Origin: CAYNQN01 sp964530525
GTDB lineage: Bacteria > Actinomycetota > Acidimicrobiia > Acidimicrobiales > Acidimicrobilacustridaceae
DNA length: 64,000 nt
Direction of reading: 5' to 3'
NCBI GenBank assembly: GCA_964530525.1
Contig: CAZHBH010000002.1
Coordinates: forward strand, 1-64,000
A program made the position numbers and the translations under genes. Positions 52,526 through 61,282 of this stretch are shown here, piece after piece. Within the stretch, counting starts at the first letter, position 1. Each line of letters opens with the position of its first letter. The notes beneath the pieces are model-generated. The model did no database searches, was not told the DNA's origin, and was given only the letters and a program-made list of their open reading frames with translations.

Positions 52526-53496
52526 CTCCTCAGCTCCTGGCCCAGCTCGTCGCCCAAAGACTCCGCGAGGGTGTGGGTTGCGCGCAGACCGTGCGACCGG
52601 GAGAAGAGGTGGGGAAGGTAGAGGAGCGGCAACGAGCCGACACCGGCCCGCAACCTGGTGAGGTGCTCTGCCCTGGTCCGGCGCAGCGTCACGGCGAGCC
52701 TGGCCGCCTGCAGCACGGGCTCCACGTCGCCGCCGGCCGCTCGGGCCAGCCCGGCCGCCACCTCAGCCGTCCCCAGCAGCTCGAAGACCTCCTCTTCACC
52801 CCTGCCGAAGAGCTCGGGGAGCACCTTGTTCACCACCACCGCGGCGATGTCCACCTCGGTCTCGGCCCTGATCCGCCCAATCAGCTCGAGGGTCTCCACC
52901 ACCGGCATCTCCTCGGGGGTGCACACGAGCACCGCGCCGGTGGAGTCGGGGTCGGCCAGGAGCTCTGCCATCCAGGCGGTCTGGTCGCGCACCCGACCCA
53001 CCTTGACGAGCTCGGCGATCGCCTGAGGAGCCGAGAGCTGGCTCACCACGTGGCCCGTGGCAGGGGCGTCCACCACGACCAGGTCGTAGTGGCGCTCCCG
53101 CACCTCCCACGCGAGCTTGCCGACGGTGAGGATCTCCTTCACCCCCGGAGCGGCGTTGGCCACGAAGTCGAGGCTCCGGGCGAGCGGGCCCATCCTGGCC
53201 AGGAACGGGATGCCCACCTGGGTGCGCAGGTACTCGCGCAGAGACTCCTCGGTGCTCATCGCCATCGACCACAGGTTCGGGGCCAGCTCTCGGGCCTCGA
53301 AGCCGTCGGGCGACGTCTCGAAGACGTCGCCCAGGTCGCCCTTCGCGTCGACCTCGCAGATGAGGGTCCGCTTCCCCCGGCTCGCCGCAAGCATCCCCAG
53401 GGCTGCGGTCACCGCCGTCTTGCCCACGCCCCCCTTGCCGGTGACGAACAGGAGCCGTCGATCGAGGAGCGGAAGGGGGCGCTCCTGGAAGCTCAG
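52522..53496 (-). CDS. ArsA/GET3-like ATPase (first of a pair)
   Basis: This protein has TGKGGVGKTAVTAALG, CEVDAKGDLGDVF and VVDAPATGHVVSQL. The fold must begin just upstream of LLFVTGKGG. No ATG, GTG or TTG exists in frame between there and well inside DUF3107, but a CTG at 53496 overlaps the DUF3107 stop (CTGA), giving 324 residues. CTG is therefore proposed as the start, helped by translational coupling. Likely works as a heterodimer with the next gene. Confidence 0.78.
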   Translation of the reverse strand: MSFQERPLPLLDRRLLFVTGKGGVGKTAVTAALGMLAASRGKRTLICEVDAKGDLGDVFETSPDGFEARELAPNLWSMAMSTEESLREYLRTQVGIPFLARMGPLARSLDFVANAAPGVKEILTVGKLAWEVRERHYDLVVVDAPATGHVVSQLSAPQAIAELVKVGRVRDQTAWMAELLADPDSTGAVLVCTPEEMPVVETLELIGRIRAETEVDIAAVVVNKVLPELFGRGEEEVFELLGTAEVAAGLARAAGGDVEPVLQAARLAVTLRRTRAEHLTRLRAGVGSLPLLYLPHLFSRSHGLRATHTLAESLGDELGQELRS

Positions 53497-53723
53497 GCGC
53501 CGAACCCCATTCGACGCTCGCTCGCCGGCCCCAGCTCCACGTACGCGATGCGATCGGAGGGCACGCCGAAGCGACGGCCGTTGCGGTCGGTGAGCCAGAG
53601 CACCCGGCCGGACTCTGCCAGAGCCGAGTCGATGTCGGCGCGCACGGCGTCCGCGTCGACGTCGCCGGGGAGCTCGAGGTCGATCTCCTTCATGGTGTGG
53701 ATCACACCGATGCGAACGTCCAT
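53493..53723 (-). CDS. DUF3107 protein
   Basis: This 76-residue actinobacterial protein (relative of mycobacterial Rv3208A) has MDVRIGVIHTMKEIDLELPG and ends LTDRNGRRFGVPSDRIAYVE. Function is unknown. It is directly coupled to the ArsA-like ATPase genes, suggesting a role with them. Confidence 0.85.
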   Translation of the reverse strand: MDVRIGVIHTMKEIDLELPGDVDADAVRADIDSALAESGRVLWLTDRNGRRFGVPSDRIAYVELGPASERRMGFGA

Positions 53724-53743
53724 GAGTCCTCCGAGTGCCCGAG

Positions 53744-54607
53744 CTACTGAACCTTGAGGCCCGGATGGTAGCGGCGGGTGGGGGCCAGCTCTTCGTCGAC
53801 GCGTCGGGCGATGTCGCGGAACGCCTCGGCAGCCTCGCTCTCGGGCTGGACCGCCACGATGGGTCGGCCGCTGTCGCCCCCCTCGCGCAGGGCCTCCACG
53901 AGCGGCACCTGGCCCAGCAGGGGCACCTCAAGGCGGTCGGCCAGGTCGCGCCCGCCACCCGCTCCGAACAGCTGGTAGCGCTTCCCGTCGTCTCCGGTGA
54001 ACCACGACATGTTCTCGATGACCCCCTTGACCTCGAGGTTCACCTTGGCGGCCATGAAGGCCGCCCGCTGCGCAACGCGCTGTGCGGCGGGCTGGGGCGT
54101 CGTGACCACGTAGAGCTCCGCCCTGGGAAGGAACTGGGCGAGAGACAGGGCTATGTCGCCGGTGCCCGGCGGAAGGTCCACCACCAGGTAGTCGGGGTCG
54201 TTCCAGTGGACGTCGGTGAGGAACTGCTCCAGGGCCTTGTGGAGCATCGGTCCGCGCCAGATGACCGGCTGGTCCTCCTCCACGAAGAAGCCCATGGAGA
54301 TGCAGCGCACCCCGTAGCGCTCGGGGGGGACGATCATCTCGTCGACGATGTCGGGGGGCTCGGTGACCCCCAGCATCCTGGGGATCGAGAAGCCCCACAC
54401 GTCCGCATCCACCACCGCCACCGAGCTGCCCCGTTGGGCCAGGGCCACGCCCAGGTTGGCGGTGACCGAGGACTTGCCCACACCCCCCTTGCCCGAGGCG
54501 ATCAGCAGCACGCGGGTGCGCGACGCCGGATCGGCGAAGGGGATGGAGCGGCGAGGCGGGGGAGCCTGCCCTTGGGGTGGGTGTGGGGCGTGAGAGTGGT
54601 CGCTCAT
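53744..54607 (-). CDS. mrp: Mrp/ApbC-type P-loop Fe-S cluster carrier
   Basis: This 287-residue protein has SGKGGVGKSSVTANLG, VDADVWGFSIPRMLG, and VVDLPPGTGDIALSL of Mrp/NBP35 proteins, which carry Fe-S clusters to apoproteins. The usual C-terminal CxxC of this family is not visible, and the N-terminal DUF59 domain is missing. It is divergent from the SufR-like gene, with a palindrome between them, and PaaD elsewhere here contains a DUF59 domain. Confidence 0.88.
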   Translation of the reverse strand: MSDHSHAPHPPQGQAPPPRRSIPFADPASRTRVLLIASGKGGVGKSSVTANLGVALAQRGSSVAVVDADVWGFSIPRMLGVTEPPDIVDEMIVPPERYGVRCISMGFFVEEDQPVIWRGPMLHKALEQFLTDVHWNDPDYLVVDLPPGTGDIALSLAQFLPRAELYVVTTPQPAAQRVAQRAAFMAAKVNLEVKGVIENMSWFTGDDGKRYQLFGAGGGRDLADRLEVPLLGQVPLVEALREGGDSGRPIVAVQPESEAAEAFRDIARRVDEELAPTRRYHPGLKVQ

Positions 54608-54639
54608 CGGCGTGGGCCCGGCTCCTGTGACGAATTTCT

Positions 54640-54660
54640 CCTATGGCCGTAGGTAGAATA
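54640..54660 (+). promoter_or_regulatory. SufR-type palindrome and leaderless -10 element
   Basis: CCTATGGCCGTAGG (54640-54653) is a 14-bp palindrome with one mismatched pair in the 58-bp mrp-sufR gap. It is followed at once by TAGAATA (54654-54660), a -10 element six bases before the GTG start, so the SufR-like message is probably leaderless and self-repressed. Confidence 0.65.
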
Positions 54661-54665
54661 CCGAC

Positions 54666-55385
54666 GTGGCCGACCCTCCCCTCACGCCCACCGAGTTCTC
54701 CTCAGCGGTGACCGCCATATCGGCCGCCTTCGGCGACCCGACCCGGCGTAACATCTTCCTGCTGGTGCGCGAGCACGGCGAGGGCGTGACAGCCGCCGAG
54801 GTCGCCGAGCAGTTCGATCTGCACCCCAACGTCGCCCGCCACCACCTCGACAAGCTGGCAGGGGGTGGATACCTGGAGGTCGACATCCCCAAGGACGGTC
54901 GTGGGGGCGCCGGCCGACCTTCGAAGCGCTACCGGGCGGCCCCCGAGCACGCCGAGCTCGGCATCCCGGTTCGGCACGACGACCTGCTCGTGGAGTTGCT
55001 CGGGCGCACGATGGCCCTCCTCCCCGCCGAGGTGGTGGAGGCGGTGGCCACCGACGTGGGCGTGGACTACGGGCGGGCGATGGCCCGCTCGATGGGCGAG
55101 CCCGGCGAGGGACACCGCTCCCTGCAGACGGCCTTGCACGCCGTTGCCGACGCCCTCACCGCCCACGGCTTCGCCGCCCACGCCGAGCGCAGGGACGACG
55201 GCCTGCGCATCGTGTCGGAGAACTGCCCCTTCGGCGGCACAGCCCTCGCCCACCCCGTGCTCTGCGCCGTGGACCAGGGGATCGTCAAGGGGATGGTTGC
55301 CGAGCTGTACGGCGAGACCTCGCCAGAGCTGGAGAGCTCGCTCACCACGGGCGACGACGTGTGCGTCACCGCCGTGGAAGCCTGA
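54666..55385 (+). CDS. SufR-like winged-helix Fe-S sensing regulator
   Basis: This 239-residue protein has an ArsR/DeoR-like winged helix (residues about 15-80; AEQFDLHPNVARHHLDKL) and a C-terminal domain with cysteines in SENCPFGG, PVLCAVD and DDVCVTA, which likely hold a [4Fe-4S] cluster. SufR represses Fe-S assembly genes when clusters are sufficient. Here it neighbours mrp and a cysteine desulfurase rather than sufBCD. GTG start. Confidence 0.85.
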   Translation: MADPPLTPTEFSSAVTAISAAFGDPTRRNIFLLVREHGEGVTAAEVAEQFDLHPNVARHHLDKLAGGGYLEVDIPKDGRGGAGRPSKRYRAAPEHAELGIPVRHDDLLVELLGRTMALLPAEVVEAVATDVGVDYGRAMARSMGEPGEGHRSLQTALHAVADALTAHGFAAHAERRDDGLRIVSENCPFGGTALAHPVLCAVDQGIVKGMVAELYGETSPELESSLTTGDDVCVTAVEA

Positions 55386-55419
55386 GGCCGCGAAGCCGAG
55401 GGGTGGGGCAGCCTCGATC

Positions 55420-56628
55420 GTGACACCCGCACCTGCGAACCCGTCGCCGGAGAGGCGTGCGGAGCCCGCGCGAAGGGCATACCTGGACCACGCCTCCACC
55501 TCGCCGCTGCGACCGGAGGCGGCCGAAGCGCTCACCAAGTGGCTCGCCGTGCCCCACGGCGACCCGAGCCGGATCCACTCCGAGGGCCTGGCCGCCAGGG
55601 TGGCCGTCGAGGAGGCGAGGGAGCAGGTAGCCGCGCTGCTGGGAGCGCGGCCGCGCGAGGTGGTGCTCACCAGCGGAGCCACGGAGTCGATAGCGGCCGC
55701 CACCTGGGGAGCGATCGAGCGGGCGGCGGCCCAGGCCAGCGGTGGGGATGCTGTGGCGGGGGTCGTGCTGGCGGCGGTGGAGCACTCGGCAGTGCGAGAC
55801 GCATCTGCTGCCTTCGCCGCCGAACGAGGGGGCGAGCTGACGTTCGTGGGCGTCGACGGGCTAGGTCGCGTGGATCCCTCCGCGATGCTCGACGTCGTCG
55901 GCGATCGCACTGCTCTGGTGCACCTCCAGTGGGCGAACCACGAGGTGGGCACGGTGCAACCGGTGGCCGAGGTGGTGCAGGGCTGCCGTGAGCGGGGCGT
56001 GCTGGTGCACGTGGACGCTGCAGCTGCGGCCGGCCACGTCCCGATCTCCTTCGACGAGCTGGGGGCCGACCTCATGTCGGTCAGCGCCCACAAGATGGGA
56101 GGACCCCCGGGCGTCGGAGCGCTGCTGGTGCGAAGGGGTCTGCGCATCTCCCCCCTCCTGCGCGGCGGCGACCAGGAGCGGGCTCGCAGGGCCGGCTTCG
56201 AGAACGTGCCCGCCATCGTCGGCTTCGGGGCGGCCGCCGCGCTTCTCCAGCCGGACCGCCTGCACGCCGAAGCCGACGAGGCGCGGCGCCTCACCGGCAA
56301 GGTGCTGGCTGCCGCCGACGAGCTGGACGGGGTGGTGATCTACGGCGACCCTTCGGACAGGGTTCCGCACCTCGTCTGCCTCGGGGTGGAGGGGGTGGAG
56401 CCCCAAGCCGTCCTGCTCGGACTGGACGCCGCCGGAGTGGCTGCGCACTCGGGCAGCGCTTGCTCGTCGGAGTCGCTGGAGCCGTCGCCGGTGCTGGAGG
56501 CGATGGGGCTCGACGCCCAGAGGTCGCTTCGCATATCGGTGGGCTGGAACACGACCGACGGGGACGTCGACGCCCTCCTGGGGGCTCTTCCCAAGGTGCT
56601 CGAGCACCTACGGGCGCTACGCGCCTGA
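55420..56628 (+). CDS. Cysteine desulfurase (NifS/IscS family)
   Basis: This 402-residue PLP enzyme supplies sulfur for Fe-S clusters. It shows AYLDHASTSPLRPEA, TSGATESIAA, WANHEVGTVQP, PLP lysine in SVSAHKMGGPPGVG and persulfide Cys in HSGSACSSES. The GTG at 55420 is the first reasonable start after the SufR stop. No IscU or SufU scaffold follows. Confidence 0.9.
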   Translation: MTPAPANPSPERRAEPARRAYLDHASTSPLRPEAAEALTKWLAVPHGDPSRIHSEGLAARVAVEEAREQVAALLGARPREVVLTSGATESIAAATWGAIERAAAQASGGDAVAGVVLAAVEHSAVRDASAAFAAERGGELTFVGVDGLGRVDPSAMLDVVGDRTALVHLQWANHEVGTVQPVAEVVQGCRERGVLVHVDAAAAAGHVPISFDELGADLMSVSAHKMGGPPGVGALLVRRGLRISPLLRGGDQERARRAGFENVPAIVGFGAAAALLQPDRLHAEADEARRLTGKVLAAADELDGVVIYGDPSDRVPHLVCLGVEGVEPQAVLLGLDAAGVAAHSGSACSSESLEPSPVLEAMGLDAQRSLRISVGWNTTDGDVDALLGALPKVLEHLRALRA

Positions 56629-56739
56629 GTGCCCGTCGGGCGAGGTGACCGGCCTTGCGACGCCGGCCATGCGCGTGAGGCCGAGCCGGCCGGCCGTAGA
56701 CGGTGCTGGAGGGTGGAGCGGGCGAGCTAACGTGCCGCC

Positions 56740-57213
56740 GTGCCGGTGTTCCTCATCCGCCACGGCCACGCCGGCTCCCGCTCCTCGTGGGAGGGAGACG
56801 ACGCCTTGCGGCCCCTGAGCAAGAAGGGCCGCGCCCAGGCACAGCACCTGGCGGAGCGGTTGGCCGACGAGGAGATCGGTCACGTGCTCTCCAGCCCGAT
56901 GCTGCGCTGCGTGCAGACCGCGCAGCCCATCGCCGCCGCTCAGGGCTTGGCTGTGGAGGAGCGCACCGAGCTGACCGAAGGTGCCGACCCCGACCGCGCC
57001 ATGGACCTGATGATGCCGATGGCGAGCACCAACCCGGTGGTGGTTGGCCACGGCGACCTCATACCCCGCCTGCTCGGCCGCTTCACGGCCGCAGGCATGC
57101 ATGCCACGAGGCTCGACCAGTGCCAGAAGGGTTCCCTCTGGATCGTCGAGATCGACGGCGGCCGCCCCTTGCGCGCCACCTACGAACCTCCGCGCTCTGC
57201 CGCCAAGCTCTAG
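56740..57213 (+). CDS. SixA-like histidine phosphatase
   Basis: This 157-residue protein has the RHG motif LIRHGHAG at residues 5-12, ALRPLSKKGRAQA, SSPMLRCVQTA and the second histidine in VVGHGDLIP. It fits SixA/phosphohistidine phosphatases. Its stop TAG at 57211-57213 forms a CTAG palindrome with the original end of ccmH on the other strand. Confidence 0.85.
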   Translation: MPVFLIRHGHAGSRSSWEGDDALRPLSKKGRAQAQHLAERLADEEIGHVLSSPMLRCVQTAQPIAAAQGLAVEERTELTEGADPDRAMDLMMPMASTNPVVVGHGDLIPRLLGRFTAAGMHATRLDQCQKGSLWIVEIDGGRPLRATYEPPRSAAKL

Positions 57214-57440
57214 CTGGGACCAGGGCCCTCAGCGGCGGCTTGCTGCACCTGGCTGCGCAGCGAATCGACCATCTCGCGCATGGCCGGGGGAACCGCTGCA
57301 GGCGCCACCGCATCGAGGTCGGCCAGGGCCTCGGCGGGATGGCTGTCGCGCAGCATGATGGCGCGGAATATGCGGGCGTCTGCATAGCCAGGATCGATCG
57401 CTATCGCCTGGCTGATCCACTCGATCGCCCTGGCGTCGAG
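57210..57440 (-). pseudogene. Cut-off C-terminal TPR part of ccmH
   Basis: After the TAG at 57443-57441 the ccmH frame continues open for 76 codons (starting LDARAIEWISQAIAIDPGYA) to a TAG at 57212-57210. The encoded sequence is a clear TPR continuation. It has no start codon of its own with a ribosome site, so it is expressed only by readthrough, if at all. Confidence 0.7.
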
Positions 57441-58376
57441 CTAGGCGGCAGCTTCCGGGGACGCGCTCAGGGCGATGTTGTGGAGGAGCCACCCTCGGTA
57501 GGTCATGGCCTCGGTGTTGTCGGGGTCCATGTCGAGCACCCGGTCGTACGCCGCGATGGCCTGCTGGAAGGCGTCGATGGCGCCTTGCCCGTCGCCGTCG
57601 GCGAGCAGCTGGTTCGCCATGGCCGTGTACTGGCTCGCGTCACGCAGCTCGTCGATGGTGTTGGCCCGCACGTCGCCGGTCAGGGTGTCGCTCGGACCAC
57701 GACTGCCCGACGAGCTGGCGACCCACCAGCCGATCCCGCCGGCCGCGAGCGCCACGACTGCTCCGATGGCCACCAAGCGCAGGCGTGCGCCGGCGAACCC
57801 CCCGGGACCGGCAGGCCGGTCCCCCGCCTGGTCGACGGGCTGCGCGGCTTCGATGGGCGGGTCGGCCACGGCTGTCGGCTCGGGCCCTCCCGCCGCACCC
57901 GGCTGCAGCGGGACGTCGCTGGCGCCCGTCTCGGCACGCTCGGATCGGCGGCGGCGGAACACCACCACCAGGCCGAAGGCCGTGAGGCCGACGACCACCA
58001 CCGGGATGGCCCACACGAGCGCGCTGGCACCGGAGCCTCCGGGCGTCAGCAGGATCGACTGGCCGTACGTGGCCGCGTAGTGGGCTCGGATCTCGTCGTC
58101 GCTCTGACCCTCGTCGACGCGGCGAGCGATGTCGGCACGGATCTCGCGCGAGGAGGCAGCGTTCGACTCGGCGACGGTCTCCCCCGCGCACCCCGGGCAC
58201 TTGATGGTGCGGGAGATGGCGGTAACCCGGTCCTGGTCTGTCTGAGGTCCTGGATCGCGCACCGCCCCCCAGGCCAGTGCCACGACGAGCACCGCGGCTA
58301 TCGCCATCCAGGCGAGCCAGCTCCGGCTGTCGCCACGGGAGGCGGACCGGGCACCGGTTCGGACGGGCACGCTCAC
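57441..58376 (-). CDS. ccmH: CcmH thiol oxidoreductase with truncated TPR tail
   Basis: This 311-residue membrane protein reduces apocytochrome c. The CcmH/CcmL part has one helix (residues about 20-38), the redox motif KCPGCAG, and SQREIRADIARR-like helices, then a second helix (SALVWAIPVVVVGLTAFG). A third helix and a TPR region (AIDAFQQAIAAYDRVLDMDPDN) resemble CcmI. The reading frame stops at an internal TAG although the TPR continues beyond it. GTG start overlaps ccmG. Confidence 0.85.
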   Translation of the reverse strand: MSVPVRTGARSASRGDSRSWLAWMAIAAVLVVALAWGAVRDPGPQTDQDRVTAISRTIKCPGCAGETVAESNAASSREIRADIARRVDEGQSDDEIRAHYAATYGQSILLTPGGSGASALVWAIPVVVVGLTAFGLVVVFRRRRSERAETGASDVPLQPGAAGGPEPTAVADPPIEAAQPVDQAGDRPAGPGGFAGARLRLVAIGAVVALAAGGIGWWVASSSGSRGPSDTLTGDVRANTIDELRDASQYTAMANQLLADGDGQGAIDAFQQAIAAYDRVLDMDPDNTEAMTYRGWLLHNIALSASPEAAA

Positions 58377-59083
58377 CCGGCCGTCCCTCCACCAGAGCCC
58401 GCTCCGGACCCGTCGTCGCCCTGCGGAGCTGCCCCGCTCGAGATCGCCATGGCTTCGTCGAGCTGGTCGGCGGTCACCCCGCCGTTCGTCTTCCACACCA
58501 CGATCCCCTCGGGGCTCACGAGGAACGTCTCGGGCAGCTTGCGCACCCCGAAGTCGATCCCGATCCTCCCGGCGCCCGCGTCGGCGTCGAGCACGGGCCA
58601 ACTCCCTCCGTGCTCGGCGAAGAAGCGGCTGACGGCCTCGGGGCGGTCGTTGAAGGGGATGCTCACGAGCACGGCGTCGCCAACGGCGCCGTGCTCTTCA
58701 GAGAAGCGCACGAGCTCGGGGTGCTCGACGAGGCACGGCTGGCACCAGGTGGCGAAGAAGTTCACCACGACCCAACGACCCCTGAGCTCGTCTATGTCGA
58801 AGGTGGCCGAGGCGGGCTGGGAGCCGCCCTCCCCTGGCTCACCGAAGTTCATGACCAGGCCCTCCACCTTGGGAACCGGCCTGCCCAGGACCTGGCTCGC
58901 AGGGTCGTCGGCGCCTCCCTGCCTCGTCGCGAGCACGCCGATTAGCACCGCCAGCACCACACCCACGGCGACGGCCACCCACAGCACGGTGCGCTGCGAG
59001 CTGCCCGATCGCGGGCCAGAGCCGGCGGGGTCCCCGGCGTCGGCGGCGACTCCCGGGAGCCCTGGACCGCTCGTCGACGTCAC
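58373..59083 (-). CDS. ccmG: CcmG/ResA-type thiol-disulfide oxidoreductase
   Basis: This 236-residue protein has one N-terminal membrane helix (residues about 28-50) and a periplasmic thioredoxin fold with FFATWCQPCLVEHPELV and the cis-Pro segment RKLPETFLVSPEG. It keeps apocytochrome cysteines reduced. GTG start forms a GTGA overlap with ccmF. Confidence 0.92.
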   Translation of the reverse strand: MTSTSGPGLPGVAADAGDPAGSGPRSGSSQRTVLWVAVAVGVVLAVLIGVLATRQGGADDPASQVLGRPVPKVEGLVMNFGEPGEGGSQPASATFDIDELRGRWVVVNFFATWCQPCLVEHPELVRFSEEHGAVGDAVLVSIPFNDRPEAVSRFFAEHGGSWPVLDADAGAGRIGIDFGVRKLPETFLVSPEGIVVWKTNGGVTADQLDEAMAISSGAAPQGDDGSGAGSGGGTAG

Positions 59084-61122
59084 GGCCCGACCTCGCCCTC
59101 GTCTTCGCCCGCGCCCACGGATGCGGTGGCCATCGGGGAGGGTCCGCCTGCCTGCCCGCTCGGCAGCTGGGGTTCGGACACCTCGGAGAGCAACGAGTCG
59201 GACTCGCCGGATGGATCGGCCGATCGCCGACGCCCCGGCACGACGCAGAGCAACGTCCCGAGCGCCATCACGCCACCACCAATCCAGAGCCACACGATGA
59301 GGGGCTGGATGGTCACCCTCAGGGTCATCCTGCCGCCCTCCTCGCCGAAGGCCAGCACCGAGAGGGCCACGTCGTGGGTGAGCGTGGTGCGCACCGACGG
59401 CGTCTGGACGATCTGGCCGGTGCTGTCGAAGCGGTTGAGCGCAGGCGCCCACGGGCCGGTGCCGTCGACCTCCACCAGGGCTCGGGTGATCACCTTGTTA
59501 GGCTCGACCACGTCTTCCCGGCCCACGTAGGTGAGGGTGTGCCCGCCGAAGGTCACCTGCTCGCCGGGGCGCATGTCGAACTCGCCCTGGCGCACGTAGC
59601 TCTGGCTCGCCGCCACCGCCAGCGCGATCAGCACCACCCCGATGTGCACCACCATCCCGCCGTTGGAGCGCCCCACCAGCCCGCGCCAGCCCTGGCGGCG
59701 CACGGCCAGCACCAGCTGGCGGACCGCCGAACCAGCGGCGAAGCCCGCCAGGCCGAACGCCACCAGCGGCGCCAGGCCGTGTGCCCCGGTGAGCAGGGCG
59801 ACCAGAACGGCGGCCACGCCGGCCCAGGCCGGCCAGACCAGCCTGTGGCGCAGCAGCTCGCCCGAGGCCCTGCGCCACGGGAGCACCGGCGCGACGGCCA
59901 TCAGGAACAGCAGGGCGAGGCCCAGCGGCATCGTCATGCGGTTGAAGTAGGGGGATCCCACGGTGATCCGGTCGTCGTTGAGGGCCTCGACGAACAGCGG
60001 GAACACCGTCCCCAGCAGGACCACGAACGCGAACAGGGCGAAGGCCACGTTGTTGGCGAGGAAGGCGCCCTCTCGCGACAGCGCCGAGCCGATGCGGTCG
60101 GGTGAGCGCAGCTTGTCTCCCCGCCAGCCGATGAGCCCGACCGAGACGACCACGATGAGGCCGAAGAACATGAGGATGGCCGGCCCGATCGCCGACTCGG
60201 TGAAGGCGTGGACCGACTCGAGCACCCCGGATCGGGTGATGAACGTGCCGAGGATGGTGAGGGCGAACGTGGCGCAGAGCAACGACAGGTTCCAGACGCG
60301 CAGCAGACCGCGCCGCTCCTGGACCATCACCGAGTGCAGGTAGGCCGTGCCGGTGAGCCACGGGAGGAAAGATGCGTTCTCCACCGGGTCCCAGCCCCAG
60401 TAGCCGCCCCAGCCGAGCACCTCGTACGCCCACCACGAACCCAGCACGATCCCCACGGTGAGGAAGCCCCAGGCGATCAGGGTCCAGCGCCGTGTGGCGG
60501 TGAGCCAGCCCTCGCCCAGCCTCCCCGTGGCCAGCGCCGCGATGGCGAAGGCGAAGGGCACCGTGAAGCCCACGTAGCCCAGGTAGAGCATGGGCGGGTG
60601 GAACGCCATGAGAGGGTGGTTCTGGAGGAGGGGGTTCGGCCCGGGGCCGTCGAACCCAGGTGGCGGGCTGAACGAGCGGAACGGGTTGGCGGGTCCCGCC
60701 ATGAGGAAGAAGAAGAACGCGCACACGACCAGCATCGTGAGCAGGGCCCACCCCACCAGCGGATCCGACAGGCGGCGCCGGAACTTGGTGGCCACCGCCA
60801 CCGTGTAGCCACCGAGGATGAGGGCCCAGAGGATGATCGATCCTTCGAGGGCCGACCACAGCGTGGCGAAGTTGAAGAGCGCCGGCGTTCGGGTGCTGCC
60901 GTTGTTCGCCACGAACTCGAGCGTGAAGTCGCGGGTTATGAGCGCCCGCTCCATCGCGAAGAACGCCGCCACGCCCCCGAGGAGCACCACCGCGGCGTAG
61001 ACGGCGCCCAGCCACTGCAGGTCGCGCCGGCGCTTGGCCAGGGCGTAGGCGAGGGTGCCGATGCCCAGCACCGCGGCCGAGAACCCGAGCATCACCCCGG
61101 CCGTGCCGATCGCCCTGTTCAT
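59080..61122 (-). CDS. ccmF: Cytochrome c heme lyase CcmF
   Basis: This 680-residue multi-helix membrane protein joins heme to apocytochrome c. The tryptophan-rich WWD region is WGGYWGWDPVENASFLPW. Other CcmF markers are NGSTRTPALFNFATLWSALEGS, LYLGYVGFTVPFAFA and FNRMTMPLGLALL. The ATG at 61122 is used because earlier codons are ccmD-region antisense. The C-terminus is a polar tail. Confidence 0.94.
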   Translation of the reverse strand: MNRAIGTAGVMLGFSAAVLGIGTLAYALAKRRRDLQWLGAVYAAVVLLGGVAAFFAMERALITRDFTLEFVANNGSTRTPALFNFATLWSALEGSIILWALILGGYTVAVATKFRRRLSDPLVGWALLTMLVVCAFFFFLMAGPANPFRSFSPPPGFDGPGPNPLLQNHPLMAFHPPMLYLGYVGFTVPFAFAIAALATGRLGEGWLTATRRWTLIAWGFLTVGIVLGSWWAYEVLGWGGYWGWDPVENASFLPWLTGTAYLHSVMVQERRGLLRVWNLSLLCATFALTILGTFITRSGVLESVHAFTESAIGPAILMFFGLIVVVSVGLIGWRGDKLRSPDRIGSALSREGAFLANNVAFALFAFVVLLGTVFPLFVEALNDDRITVGSPYFNRMTMPLGLALLFLMAVAPVLPWRRASGELLRHRLVWPAWAGVAAVLVALLTGAHGLAPLVAFGLAGFAAGSAVRQLVLAVRRQGWRGLVGRSNGGMVVHIGVVLIALAVAASQSYVRQGEFDMRPGEQVTFGGHTLTYVGREDVVEPNKVITRALVEVDGTGPWAPALNRFDSTGQIVQTPSVRTTLTHDVALSVLAFGEEGGRMTLRVTIQPLIVWLWIGGGVMALGTLLCVVPGRRRSADPSGESDSLLSEVSEPQLPSGQAGGPSPMATASVGAGEDEGEVGP

Positions 61123-61144
61123 GGGGCCCCGCTCAGCTCCCCGC

Positions 61145-61282
61145 TCACTGCATCCACCTGCGCTCCCCCGGGGGCACCCGCCTCGACAGGGCACGACCCC
61201 GTGAGATGACGGCGGCGGCGTAGCCGCCGATGGCCACCGCAGCGGCGGCCCAAGCTGCGATCACGTAGCCCCAGGCGCTCAC
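61145..61282 (-). CDS. ccmD: CcmD-like small membrane protein
   Basis: This 45-residue protein has one transmembrane helix (YVIAAWAAAAVAIGGYAAAV) followed by a basic cytoplasmic tail, as in CcmD, which helps release CcmE from CcmABC. The GTG start overlaps the ccmC stop (GTGA). The position between ccmC and ccmF is canonical. Confidence 0.8.
   Translation of the reverse strand: MSAWGYVIAAWAAAAVAIGGYAAAVISRGRALSRRVPPGERRWMQ

Noticed and set aside
51353..53496. Arsenite export locus
   Set aside because: The ArsA-like ATPases have no arsB, arsC, arsD or arsR next to them, and paired homologues in mycobacteria are not arsenic pumps.
54702..56300. 532-codon minus-strand frame over the SufR-like and desulfurase genes
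   Set aside because: Both plus-strand genes have clear active-site motifs; the antisense frame is Ser/Arg/Pro-rich without a recognisable fold.
57229..57492. Separate small gene after ccmH
   Set aside because: The meaningful frame here is the continuation of ccmH past the TAG; the other frame has no homology or ribosome site.
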